A DNA stretch of 30,196 nucleotides from DATAFF01 sp036257595 (GCA_036257595.1 DATAFF010000121.1:1-30196), one strand, 5' to 3'. Numbered from the stretch's first letter, positions 7,893-16,488 are shown. Numbers and translations: made by a program. Notes: generated by a model from the sequence alone, not told the origin.

Positions 7893-9181
7893 AGGTCGCG
7901 CTGGTCAACCCGGCCTGGACCTTCGAAGGCTCGATTTATTTCGGGTGCCGCGCGGCGCATCTGCCGCTCGAGCTCGGTTATTCCAAGGCCATGCTCGAGC
8001 GCAACGGGCATGAGGTCGTGCTGCTCGACGGCCTGCTCGAAGACTCGAGCAATAAGGCACTGGCCGAGCGGGTGGCAGCCTTCGCTCCAGAATTGACCAT
8101 GGTGGTGACGGCGCCGACCTATCTGTTCTGGCGCTGCCCGCCGCCGGAGCTCCGCGTTCCGAGCGACTTCCTGCGGCACCTCGCCGGGCGCGGCGGATGC
8201 ACCGTCATTGCCGGTCCGCATCCCTCGATCACGCCGGGACCGGCTCTTGCCAAGACCAATGCCGATGTCGCGATCATGGGCGAATGCGAGGAGGTGATCA
8301 CGGCGCTGGCCGACAGTGGCGGATCGCCGGTCGCGCATACGGCCAAGCGCAGTCCCGACGGCACAGTCACCTGCCTGGACGGACCGCATGCCAGCCGCTT
8401 CACGGACCATTCGGCGCTCGCCTGGCCCGATCGCTGGATGCGCCGTCACGACCACCATCATCATCGCTTCGAGCGGCAGCCGGAGGGTGCAGGTGCCGAG
8501 GTGGAAGCATCGCGCGGCTGTCCTTATTCGTGCACATTCTGCGCCAAGCTTGCCTATCGGGACAGCTATCGGCGGCGCGATCTCGAGCCGCTTCTGGAAG
8601 AGATCGACCGGTTGATCGCGCAGGGTACGCGCTATGTCTATTTCATCGACGAGATCTTCCTGCCGCAGCCGACGCTGCTCGAGGCGCTTGTCGAGCGCAA
8701 TATCGCGTTCGGCGTGCAGACCCGGATCGATTTATGGAAGCCGGCGCTGCTCGAGCTGCTCGGCCGGGCCGGTTGCGTGTCGATCGAGGCCGGTGTCGAG
8801 AGCCTGACCGAGGCCGGACGTGCCGAGCTCGCCAAGCGATGCGCGATGACCACTGCAGAACTGACTGAACGGCTGATCATTGCCCGCCGGCACGTGCCTT
8901 TCGTCCAGGCCAATCTCATCGGCGAGCTTGGCGACGATGCCGCCGAGGTGGCGGCCTGGCGGCGGAAGGTTCAGGAACACGGCATCTGGGCCAATGATCC
9001 GGTGCCGCTCTATCCCTATCCGGCTTCCCCCGACTATCAGAAGCTGTGGGGCAGGCCCGACGACCTCGCCTGGGAACGGGCGCATGATCACTATCTGCGC
9101 AGCTTCGCGCGCTTCAGCGACATCCAGGATCAGCGGCCGGCAAGACTCGCGGAACTCGAGGATGTGTCATGGCAGCGGTGA
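7889..9181 (+). CDS. B12-binding-domain radical SAM enzyme of a glycan locus
   Basis: A 430-residue class B (cobalamin-binding-domain) radical SAM protein. The N-terminal 150 residues have the Rossmann-like fold of B12-binding domains (MKVALVNPAW, then CTVIAGPHPS) but lack the DxHxxG cobalt-ligand motif, as many of this class do. The iron-sulfur motif CPYSCTFC gives Cys211, Cys215 and Cys218, followed by a TIM-barrel half with VYFIDEIF and the GVES motif. Such enzymes methylate or rearrange unactivated carbons. Placed between sugar epimerases and glycosyltransferases, it probably modifies a sugar or glycan. I recall a TIGRFAM family (TIGR04295, 'rhizo-twelve system') with this architecture. 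The start at 7889 forms ATGA with the preceding stop; the frame is open further upstream without support. A His-rich DHHHHR lies near residues 188-193. Confidence 0.88.
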   Translation: MKVALVNPAWTFEGSIYFGCRAAHLPLELGYSKAMLERNGHEVVLLDGLLEDSSNKALAERVAAFAPELTMVVTAPTYLFWRCPPPELRVPSDFLRHLAGRGGCTVIAGPHPSITPGPALAKTNADVAIMGECEEVITALADSGGSPVAHTAKRSPDGTVTCLDGPHASRFTDHSALAWPDRWMRRHDHHHHRFERQPEGAGAEVEASRGCPYSCTFCAKLAYRDSYRRRDLEPLLEEIDRLIAQGTRYVYFIDEIFLPQPTLLEALVERNIAFGVQTRIDLWKPALLELLGRAGCVSIEAGVESLTEAGRAELAKRCAMTTAELTERLIIARRHVPFVQANLIGELGDDAAEVAAWRRKVQEHGIWANDPVPLYPYPASPDYQKLWGRPDDLAWERAHDHYLRSFARFSDIQDQRPARLAELEDVSWQR

Positions 9182-10281
9182 GCGGCGAGCGGCTCAAGGT
9201 GCTGATGACGGCGGACAGCGTCGGCGGGGTGTGGCGCTATGCCATGGACCTGTGCATGGCGGTGAGGGCACATGGCGTCGAGCCGATCATTGCCGGACTC
9301 GGACCGCGGCCGCACGCGATCCAGGAGCGGGAGGCGTTCCGTGCAGGCATCAAGATGGTGTGGCTCGATGCGCAGCTCGACTGGGTGGCCCCAGGCCCGT
9401 CGGCTCTCGAGCAGGCAGCGCGGCTGCTCGACCGGGTGATCGACGACTTCCGACCCGACGTGCTCCATCTCAACACACCGGCCCTGGCGCATCTCGTCCA
9501 CCCGGAAGTGCCGTGCGTTGCGACTCTCCATTCCTGCCTCGCAAGTTGGTGGGCGGCAGTCCGCGGCACGGCGCTGCCGACGGAGTGGGAATGGAACCGC
9601 GATCATCTCGAAAGAGGATTGCGGGCGGCGAGCCTGGTGGTGGTGCCGACCCAGGCTTTCGCCGGCGCGATCAACGCGATCTATGGGCCACTCCCGCATC
9701 TCAACGTCGTCCATAATGGCAGCGCGGCGGGGAATGCGGCCGTGCTCGAGACGATCAAGGAACTGCGGGTGATGGCGGCCGGGCGTTGGTGGGACGAGGC
9801 CAAGAACCTGGCGACGCTGCGGGCATCGGCGCATGAGATCGGGTGGCCGGTCGAGATTGCCGGGCCGCTCGAAGGGCCAAATGGAGCGCGCGTCGATGCC
9901 GGTCCGCTCCGGTATTTGGGCACGCTCGGCGCCGAGGCCTGCACCGCACGCATGGAGGAGGCAGCGCTCTTTGTCTCGCCGGCGATTTACGAGCCGTTCG
10001 GGCTGTCGGTGCTCGAGGCGGCCGGCCGTGGCGCCGCGCTGGCACTGGCCGACATTCCGACTTTCCGCGAGCTGTGGGATGGTGCGGCGCTGTTCTTCCC
10101 ACCGCGTGATGGCGGTCTGCTGGCGCAATCGGTCAACCGCCTCATCGAGAACCGGCCGCTCAGGGCGGAACTCGCTGCCAAAGCGTTCGAGCGGGCGTCA
10201 ATCTACAGTCTCGACGCTCAAGCTCAGGCGATGGTGCAGGCGTGGTGGCATGCCAGCGGCAAGCGCAGTCTCGCGGCATGA
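9169..10281 (+). CDS. Glycosyltransferase family 4 (GT-B fold)
   Basis: A 370-residue GT-B glycosyltransferase. The N-terminal donor-independent half opens with VLMTADSVGGVWRYAMDL, the Gly-Gly turn and helix typical of GT4 starch/glycogen synthase-like enzymes. The C-terminal nucleotide-sugar-binding half has YEPFGLSVLEA, where Glu275 and Glu283 form the retaining-enzyme E-x7-E motif. It has no signal peptide or membrane segment and should act in the cytoplasm or at the inner membrane face. Its ATG lies 13 bases inside the radical SAM gene, with GAGG 7 bases before it, so the two are translationally linked. Its stop shares ATGA with the next glycosyltransferase. Donor and acceptor are unknown. 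Confidence 0.9.
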   Translation: MAAVSGERLKVLMTADSVGGVWRYAMDLCMAVRAHGVEPIIAGLGPRPHAIQEREAFRAGIKMVWLDAQLDWVAPGPSALEQAARLLDRVIDDFRPDVLHLNTPALAHLVHPEVPCVATLHSCLASWWAAVRGTALPTEWEWNRDHLERGLRAASLVVVPTQAFAGAINAIYGPLPHLNVVHNGSAAGNAAVLETIKELRVMAAGRWWDEAKNLATLRASAHEIGWPVEIAGPLEGPNGARVDAGPLRYLGTLGAEACTARMEEAALFVSPAIYEPFGLSVLEAAGRGAALALADIPTFRELWDGAALFFPPRDGGLLAQSVNRLIENRPLRAELAAKAFERASIYSLDAQAQAMVQAWWHASGKRSLAA

Positions 10282-11408
10282 GGCGTCGGGCAATGCGGTT
10301 CGTGCTGTTCACCCATTCCATCACCTCCGACTGGAACCACGGCAATGCGCATTTTCTCCGCGGCATTTTGCGCGCGCTCCATCGTGCCGGCCACCAGACG
10401 CTCGCCTGCGAGCCGGAAGCCGGCTGGAGCCTGGACAATCTGAGAAGCGAGCCCGAAGGTGCACGAGCGATCGCGAAATTCGCCGATCTCTTTCCCGAGA
10501 TCGCGGTGCAGCGCTATGGTGCTGATCCCGATCTCGACGCGCTGCTCGACGGCGCCGATGTGGTGATCGTGCATGAATGGACTGATCCGGCGCTCGTCGC
10601 GGCGATCGGCCGCATGCGACGAACCGGCGGGCGGTTCACCCTGCTCTTTCACGACACGCATCACCGGGCGGTGTCGGCGGAATCGCAGATTGCCGGCCTC
10701 GATCTCGAGGATTATGACGCGGTGCTGGCATTCGGGGCGGTGCTAAGCGAGACCTATCGGACGCGCGGCTGGGGACAGCGGGTGTTCACCTGGCATGAAG
10801 CGGCCGATACCGAATTGTTTCGCCCCCATCCCGATATCGCCGCCGATCGCGATCTCGTCTTCATCGGCAATTGGGGCGACGAGGAGCGCAGTGACGAGCT
10901 CCGCCGCTTTCTGGTCGGCCCATCAGCAAGGCTCAAGCTCAGGACGACGGTCCATGGCGTGCGCTATCCGGCGATGGCGATCGAGGCGTTGAGCTCGGCC
11001 GGCATCGCCTTCGAGGGCTATCTGCCAAATCTCATGGTGCCCCAGGTTTTGGCGCGGCACCGTGCCACCATTCATGTGCCGCGCGGTCCTTATGTCAGGC
11101 AGCTTCCGGGCATTCCCACGATCCGGGTGTTCGAGGCTTTGGCATCGGGAATTGCTCTCATCTCAGCCCCGTGGAGCGACAGCGAGGGACTGTTCCGACC
11201 GGGATGTGACTTCCTGATCGCGAAGGATGGCGAAGACATGGAAAGACAGCTCAGGCAGCTGATGGCGGACGCGCCAATGCGCCAGGCGCTTGCGGCCAGC
11301 GGACGTGCGCGGGTCCTCGAGCGGCACAGCTGCCGCCATCGGGTGGACGAGCTGCTCGCGATCGTGGCGAAGCTTGGCGTGCCGGCATCGCGGGAGGTCG
11401 CGGCATGA
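10278..11408 (+). CDS. CgeB-like glycosyltransferase (first of three tandem paralogues)
   Basis: A 376-residue GT-B protein of the CgeB/glycosyltransferase group 1 type. The N-terminus (MRFVLFTHSITSDWNHGNAH) carries the S-x-W-x(2)-G pattern shared by the next two gene products. The C-terminal domain has TIRVFEALASGIALISAPW, the nucleotide-sugar-binding signature of the CgeB C-terminal family, and ends with a charged helix. CgeB itself is a Bacillus spore-coat glycosylation protein; here a role in glycan assembly is inferred from the operon. The start at 10278 is chosen because ATGA overlaps the previous stop; ATG at 10293, directly before RFVLF, is an alternative. It shares ATGA with the next gene. 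It is the most divergent of the three paralogues, lacking the NxxRASM phrase. Confidence 0.86.
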   Translation: MRRRAMRFVLFTHSITSDWNHGNAHFLRGILRALHRAGHQTLACEPEAGWSLDNLRSEPEGARAIAKFADLFPEIAVQRYGADPDLDALLDGADVVIVHEWTDPALVAAIGRMRRTGGRFTLLFHDTHHRAVSAESQIAGLDLEDYDAVLAFGAVLSETYRTRGWGQRVFTWHEAADTELFRPHPDIAADRDLVFIGNWGDEERSDELRRFLVGPSARLKLRTTVHGVRYPAMAIEALSSAGIAFEGYLPNLMVPQVLARHRATIHVPRGPYVRQLPGIPTIRVFEALASGIALISAPWSDSEGLFRPGCDFLIAKDGEDMERQLRQLMADAPMRQALAASGRARVLERHSCRHRVDELLAIVAKLGVPASREVAA

Positions 11409-12499
11409 GAATCGCATTCTATGGATCGAGCCTGACCTCCTCCTATTGGAACGGGGCGGCAACCTATTATCGCGGCATCATCCGGGCGCTGGCGGGGCTC
11501 GGCTACGACGTCACCTTCTATGAACCCGACGCTTATGATCGCCAGAAGAACCGCGACATCGAGCCGCCACCCTGGTGTCGCGTCGTGGTCTATCCCGCAA
11601 CCATCGAGGGGGTGCAGCAGGCGACCGCATGCGCCCGCCACGCCGATATCGTGGTGAAGGCGAGCGGCGTCGGTGTTTTCGACGACGAGCTGCTCGCAGC
11701 CTCGATGGCGGCGGCCCGCGACGATGCGCTGCGGATCTTTTGGGACGTCGATGCACCGGCAACCCTGGCCGAGCTTGCCGAGCATCCCAACCTGCCGCTG
11801 AGATCCAGGCTCAAGGAGCTCGACGCGGTCCTGACCTATGGCGGCGGCCCGAGCGTCGTCGCCTCCTACCAGGCGCTCGGCGCGCGGCTGGCCCAGCCGA
11901 TCTACAACGCGCTCGATCCCGATACCCATCATCCGGTGCCACCCGATCCGCGTTATCGGGCGCATCTCGTCTTCCTCGGGAACCGGTTGCCGGATCGCGA
12001 GGCGCGCGTGGAGGAATTCTTCATCAAGCCGGCGCGCAGCGCGCCGCAATTCAGCTTTCTGCTCGGCGGTGCCGGCTGGGAGGGAAAAGGCCTGCCGTCC
12101 AATGTCAGGCTGCTCGGCCATGTGCCGACCCGCGACCACAATGCGCTCAATGCCAGCGCCAATGCGGTGCTGAACATCAATCGTGCCAGCATGGCGGCCA
12201 ACGGTTACTCGCCGGCCACCCGGATCTTCGAGGCGGCGGGGGCGGCAAGCTGCATCATCACCGACGCCTTTGACGGCATCGAAGGCTTTCTCGAGCCTGG
12301 CGAGGAGGTGCTGATCGCCAGCCGTGGCGACGATGTCGTCGGCTGGCTCCGGTCGCTCACGCCGGCGACCGCGCGCACCATCGGTCGGCGGGCGCGGGCC
12401 CGGATGCTGCGCGAGCACACCTATGAGCGGCGCGCCATCGAGGCCGATGCCCTGTTCCGCAGACTGCTGAGCGACAAACGCAGCGAGGCGGCAGCATGA
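11405..12499 (+). CDS. CgeB-like glycosyltransferase (second tandem paralogue)
   Basis: A 364-residue GT-B fold protein. Its first 50 residues (MRIAFYGSSLTSSYWNGAAT, then YRGIIRALAGLGY) match the neighbouring paralogues position by position. The C-terminal half has LNINRASMAANGYSPATRIF followed by EAAGAASCIITDAF, the CgeB-type signature. A W-D-x-D-x-P element near residue 117 (FWDVDAPATL) is also present in the third paralogue (FYDIDTPVTL) and may be part of the acceptor or catalytic cleft. It has no membrane segment. ATGA overlaps at both ends indicate strict co-translation with its neighbours. Donor and acceptor are not predictable. Confidence 0.86.
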   Translation: MRIAFYGSSLTSSYWNGAATYYRGIIRALAGLGYDVTFYEPDAYDRQKNRDIEPPPWCRVVVYPATIEGVQQATACARHADIVVKASGVGVFDDELLAASMAAARDDALRIFWDVDAPATLAELAEHPNLPLRSRLKELDAVLTYGGGPSVVASYQALGARLAQPIYNALDPDTHHPVPPDPRYRAHLVFLGNRLPDREARVEEFFIKPARSAPQFSFLLGGAGWEGKGLPSNVRLLGHVPTRDHNALNASANAVLNINRASMAANGYSPATRIFEAAGAASCIITDAFDGIEGFLEPGEEVLIASRGDDVVGWLRSLTPATARTIGRRARARMLREHTYERRAIEADALFRRLLSDKRSEAAA

Positions 12500-13587
12500 A
12501 GCTCGTGTTCCTCGGCCTCTCCTTCAGCTCCTCCTGGGGCAACGGACACGCCACCACCTATCGAGCGCTGCTCAAGGGCCTCCACCAGCTCGGCCATGAG
12601 GTGACGTTCCTCGAGCGCGACGTGCCGTGGTATGCAGGACATCGCGATCTCGCCAGTCCGAGCTTCTGCCGTCTCGAATTCTACCGCTCGATGACCGAGC
12701 TCGTGCAGCGCCACGGCCCGTGCATCGCGGCTGCCGATGCGGTGGTGATCGGCTCCTATGTGCCGGAGGGTTCGCTGGTGATCCGGCTCGTCCGGGACAT
12801 CGCCGATGGCATCGTCGCATTCTACGACATCGACACCCCGGTCACGCTCGCCACGCTTGCCAATGGCGGCAATGAGCATCTCGTGCCGGCGCTGGTGCCA
12901 CAGTTCGACCTTTATTTCTCCTTCACCTCGGGACCAAGCCTCAAACGGCTGAGGCGAGAATTCGGGGCGCGCCGGGCGGTGGCCCTGCATTGCATGGTCG
13001 ACCCCGACCTTTATCGTCCGGCAGATATGGCGCGTGATTATGATCTCGGCTATCTCGGTACCTACAGCGCCGATCGCCAGCCGGCGCTCGAACGTCTGCT
13101 GCTGGCACCGGCTCGACAGCTGCCGATGCGCCGCTTCGTGGTAGCCGGTGCGCAATATCCGCGCGATATCGATTGGCCGGACAATGTCGAACGGCTGGAG
13201 CATGTGGCGCCGGCCGATCATTCACGCTTCTACGGATCGATGCGCTTCACGCTCAATGTGACCCGCGCCAGCATGGTGGCGGCAGGCCACTCGCCGAGCG
13301 TGAGGCTGTTTGAAGCAGCAGCATGCGGGACCCCGCTGATCAGCGATCGCTGGATCGGCCTCGACAGGTTCTTTCCGGAAGGAAGGGCAATCATCGTGGC
13401 CGATCATTCGCGCGACGTGATCCGCGCCCTGACAGAGCTCGGCGACGACGAGGCGGGCGCAATGGCAGCGAAGGCCCGCGCGATCACGCTGGCGCAGCAC
13501 ACCGGCCTCTCTCGTGCGCGCGAAATCGAAGCAGAGCTCAAGGCGCAAACGGGGACTTCGAAGCCGCGACTCGCCAAGACAGGATGA
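12496..13587 (+). CDS. CgeB-like glycosyltransferase (third tandem paralogue), last gene of glycan operon
   Basis: A 363-residue paralogue of the preceding gene. The N-terminus MKLVFLGLSFSSSWGNGHAT aligns with the second copy, as do FYDIDTPVTL near 115 and the C-terminal LNVTRASMVAAGHSPSVRLF followed by EAAACGTPLISDRW. Conservation of these blocks argues that all three are active glycosyltransferases that diverged in donor or acceptor preference after duplication. The start overlaps the previous stop as ATGA. After the stop the next gene is 103 bp away and has its own ribosome site, so the operon probably ends here; an inverted repeat spans the stop codon. Confidence 0.86.
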   Translation: MKLVFLGLSFSSSWGNGHATTYRALLKGLHQLGHEVTFLERDVPWYAGHRDLASPSFCRLEFYRSMTELVQRHGPCIAAADAVVIGSYVPEGSLVIRLVRDIADGIVAFYDIDTPVTLATLANGGNEHLVPALVPQFDLYFSFTSGPSLKRLRREFGARRAVALHCMVDPDLYRPADMARDYDLGYLGTYSADRQPALERLLLAPARQLPMRRFVVAGAQYPRDIDWPDNVERLEHVAPADHSRFYGSMRFTLNVTRASMVAAGHSPSVRLFEAAACGTPLISDRWIGLDRFFPEGRAIIVADHSRDVIRALTELGDDEAGAMAAKARAITLAQHTGLSRAREIEAELKAQTGTSKPRLAKTG

Positions 13588-13610
13588 GCGCCAACAACTC
13601 CTGCGAGTCG
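13567..13610. repeat. 8-bp perfect inverted repeat spanning the end of the glycan operon
   Basis: CGACTCGC at 13567-13574 and GCGAGTCG at 13603-13610 are perfect reverse complements separated by 28 bases that include the stop codon of the last glycosyltransferase. No T-run follows, so it is not a classical intrinsic terminator. Each arm contains a GANTC motif (13568-13572 and 13605-13609), the methylation site of CcrM in alphaproteobacteria. The role is unknown. Confidence 0.4.
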
Positions 13611-13690
13611 ATTGTTGCAACATCGCTATCGGTTTCAACCTCGCTGGTGTTACATTGAGCGCGGTCCAACCCAGTTCCATGGAGTCAACG

Positions 13691-13924
13691 ATGGCTAAGC
13701 AGACCACTGACAAGATTTCTCGGATCGCCTCGAAGGCATTGAAGACCGGCAAGGCCACCATGGCCCAGATCAAGGCGCTTGCAGCCTCCGCACTGGGCCA
13801 GGACGAAACCAAAGGCGGCCGGCCAGCGAAGAAGGCCGCCGGTGCGCGCAAGGCAAGCAAGACGGCGACACGCGGCCGCAAGGCGGCGGCAAAGCCACGC
13901 AAGGCCGTCAAGGCGAAGAAGTAG
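13691..13924 (+). CDS. Small lysine/alanine-rich histone H1-like protein
   Basis: A 77-residue very basic protein. The first 40 residues (MAKQTTDKISRIASKALKTG) look like a short helical segment followed by ALGQDETKGG; the remainder is an AK-rich tail with repeated KAA, KAS and KAV steps, as in bacterial histone-H1-like proteins. It probably binds DNA non-specifically in the nucleoid, or RNA; this is inferred from composition. I recall similar small proteins in Rhizobiales annotated as hypothetical. ATG 13691 is preferred because GGAG lies 6 bases upstream; an in-frame ATG at 13679 is less well placed. The perfect palindrome TGTTGCAACA at 13613-13622 lies upstream and could be an operator. A GC-rich hairpin follows the gene. 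Confidence 0.72.
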   Translation: MAKQTTDKISRIASKALKTGKATMAQIKALAASALGQDETKGGRPAKKAAGARKASKTATRGRKAAAKPRKAVKAKK

Positions 13925-13941
13925 AACCGCATGTCCGAAGC

Positions 13942-16488
13942 TTGAAGCTCTCTTCCATTCCCACGATCGCCCCCTCCCCGCTCGGGGGAGGGGGGCCGCA
14001 ACCGAAGCTGCCGCACTTCGTGCGCGACTGGTTCGCGACGCGCGGTTGGACACCGCGACAGCATCAGATCGACGTCTTCGTCAAGGCTGCGCAGGGCCGC
14101 TCGGTGCTCTTGATCGCACCCACCGGCGGCGGCAAGACCTTGGCGAGCTTCCTGCCGTCGCTGAGCGAGCTCAAGGACAGTGGCGGACAGGGCCTGCATA
14201 CGCTCTATGTGTCGCCGCTCAAGGCGCTGGCGGTCGACATTGCGCGCAATCTCGAACACCCGGTCCGCGAGATGGGTCTCGATATCAGCGTGGAAACGCG
14301 GACCGGCGATACGCCGCCGGCCAAGCGCCAGCGCCAGCGCCACCGTCCGCCGGATATTCTCATCACCACGCCCGAGCAGGTGGCGCTCCTCATTTCCATG
14401 GCGGAAGCTCCGCGCCTGCTCGGAACGCTGAGGCGGGTCATCATCGACGAGCTCCACGCGCTCGCCGCCTCGAAGCGCGGCGCCTTACTGTCGCTCGGCC
14501 TGGCGCGGCTCCAGACGCTTGCACCCGACCACCGCCGCATCGGGCTCTCCGCGACGGTCGCGGATGTCAATGCACTGCGCGCCTGGATCGAGCCGCAGAG
14601 CGATGATGAAGGCGCTGACGAGCTCGCGGCACTGGTCGAAGGCGGCGGCGGCGCGACGCCCGAGATCGCCATCCTCGACACCGACCAGCGCATACCCTGG
14701 GCCGGCCATTCGGCACGACACAGCATAGGCGATATCTATTGGGCGATCGAGCGGGCGCGCATGGCGCTCGTCTTCGTCAACACGCGGTCGCAGGCGGAGA
14801 CCATATTCCAGCAATTGTGGATGGTGAACGAGGCCGGGCTGCCGATCGCGCTGCATCACGGCTCGCTCGACGCGACGCAGCGGCGCAAGGTCGAGGCGGC
14901 GATGGCGGCAGGAACACTGCGCGCCGTGGTGTCGACCTCGACGCTCGATCTCGGCATCGACTGGGGCGAAGTCGATCTCGTCATCAATGTCGGCGCGCCA
15001 AAGGGGTCGAGCCGCATCCTGCAGCGGATCGGCCGGGCCAATCACCGGCTGGAGGAGCCATCGCGCGCCCTGCTGGTACCGGCGAACCGCTTCGAGGTGC
15101 TGGAATGCGAGGCGGCGCGCGCTGCGGTGATCGAGGGCGCGCAGGATACCGAGGGACCGGCCGAGCTCAAGCTCGATGTGCTGTGCCAGCATATTCTCGG
15201 CGTCGCCTGTGCCGGGCCGTTTCATCCCGACGCGCTCCATGCCGAGGTCAAGCGCAGCTTCGCCTATCGCAGGCTCGAACGCGCGCTGTTCGACAAGGCG
15301 GTCGCTTTCGTGTCGACCGGCGGTTATGCGCTCAAGGGCTATGACCGCTATGCCAAGCTCAGGCCGCTCGCCGACGGACGATTGCGGCTCGCCCATCCGC
15401 GGCTCGCCCAGCACTATCGCCTCAATGTCGGAACCATCGTTGCTGCCGAGATGGTCAAGGTTCGGCTGGTGCGCCGACGTCGCGGCGGGCTCGAAGGGAC
15501 GAGCGCGCTGGTCGGCGGGCGGGTGCTCGGTGAAGTCGAAGAGTGGTTCATCGAGCAGCTGAAGCCGGGCGACACCTTTCTGTTCGCCGGCGAAGTGCTG
15601 CGTTTCGAAGGGCTCGACGGGCTTAACGCCATGGCCAGCCGCTCGAGCGCCAGCGATCCGATGGTGCCGTCCTATCTCGGGGGCAGGTTTCCGCTGTCGA
15701 CCTATATTGCCGGGCGGGTCCGCGCCATGCTGGCGGATCCGGCGAGTTGGGGCCATCTGCCGCCGCAGGTGCGCGACTGGCTGAGCGTGCAGCGCTGGAA
15801 ATCGCGGCTGCCGCGCCAGGAGGAGATGCTGGTCGAAACCTTTCCGCGGGGCAGCCGGCACTATCTCGTGTGCTATCCTTTCGAGGGGCGGCTCGCCCAC
15901 CAGACGCTAGGCATGCTGGTGACCCGGCGGCTCGAGCGCATGGGCGCTCAGCCGATGGGCTTCGCGGCCAGCGATTATGCGCTGTCGGTCTGGGCGGTGC
16001 GCGACCTGTCGCTGATGATCGGGACGGGCCGGCTGTCGCTCCAGGAGCTGTTCGATCAGGACATGCTGGGGGACGATCTCGAAGCGTGGCTCGAGGAGTC
16101 GCATCTGATGAAACGCACCTTCCGCAATGTCGCGATCATTGCCGGGCTGATCGAGCGCCGCTCGCCGGGACAAGAGAAGACCGGCCGGCAGACCACCGTC
16201 TCCTCCGATCTCATCTACGACGTGCTGAGGAGCCACGAGCCCGACCATATTCTGCTCAAGGCGGCGTTCGACGACGCGGCAACCGGGCTCATCGATCTCG
16301 GCCGGCTGGCGCAGCTCCTGGCGCGGATTCGCGGGCGCATCATCCACCAGCCGCTCGATGCGGTGTCGCCGCTGGCGGTGCCGGTGATGCTTGAGATCGG
16401 GCGCGAACCCGTTTATGGCGAGGCGGATGACGCCCTTCTCGAGGAAGCCGCCAACGAACTCATCGACGAAGCCATGCGGCTCATCTGA
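13942..16488 (+). CDS. Ligase-associated DNA damage response DEXH-box helicase (Lhr family)
   Basis: An 848-residue superfamily 2 helicase, close to the usual size. Walker A APTGGGKT places Lys65; the DEXH box is DELH at 169-172; motif III is LSAT near 200; motif VI is QRIGRANHR near 360. The long C-terminal half is the Lhr-associated winged-helix/beta domain. With PdeM, an ATP-dependent ligase and an exonuclease, this helicase forms a DNA-repair module (known from the family); only helicase and PdeM are here. The start is uncertain: TTG at 13942 is used, but the first 22 residues come partly from a palindromic repeat. GTG at 14020 would begin at RDWFATRGW, where family similarity starts. ATG 13931 opens MSEA and hits a stop at once. 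Confidence 0.9.
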   Translation: MKLSSIPTIAPSPLGGGGPQPKLPHFVRDWFATRGWTPRQHQIDVFVKAAQGRSVLLIAPTGGGKTLASFLPSLSELKDSGGQGLHTLYVSPLKALAVDIARNLEHPVREMGLDISVETRTGDTPPAKRQRQRHRPPDILITTPEQVALLISMAEAPRLLGTLRRVIIDELHALAASKRGALLSLGLARLQTLAPDHRRIGLSATVADVNALRAWIEPQSDDEGADELAALVEGGGGATPEIAILDTDQRIPWAGHSARHSIGDIYWAIERARMALVFVNTRSQAETIFQQLWMVNEAGLPIALHHGSLDATQRRKVEAAMAAGTLRAVVSTSTLDLGIDWGEVDLVINVGAPKGSSRILQRIGRANHRLEEPSRALLVPANRFEVLECEAARAAVIEGAQDTEGPAELKLDVLCQHILGVACAGPFHPDALHAEVKRSFAYRRLERALFDKAVAFVSTGGYALKGYDRYAKLRPLADGRLRLAHPRLAQHYRLNVGTIVAAEMVKVRLVRRRRGGLEGTSALVGGRVLGEVEEWFIEQLKPGDTFLFAGEVLRFEGLDGLNAMASRSSASDPMVPSYLGGRFPLSTYIAGRVRAMLADPASWGHLPPQVRDWLSVQRWKSRLPRQEEMLVETFPRGSRHYLVCYPFEGRLAHQTLGMLVTRRLERMGAQPMGFAASDYALSVWAVRDLSLMIGTGRLSLQELFDQDMLGDDLEAWLEESHLMKRTFRNVAIIAGLIERRSPGQEKTGRQTTVSSDLIYDVLRSHEPDHILLKAAFDDAATGLIDLGRLAQLLARIRGRIIHQPLDAVSPLAVPVMLEIGREPVYGEADDALLEEAANELIDEAMRLI
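13970..13994. repeat. GC-rich palindrome (10-bp stem, 5-base loop) at helicase 5' end
   Basis: CCCCCTCCCC at 13970-13979 pairs perfectly with GGGGAGGGGG at 13985-13994 around the loop GCTCG. No T-run follows on the plus strand. Such CCCTCCCC/GGGGAGGG palindromes are common dispersed intergenic repeats in alphaproteobacteria (recalled). Here it lies inside the helicase frame and is read as APSPLGGGG, so it is either a mobile repeat inserted at the gene start or the true start lies after it. Confidence 0.65.
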
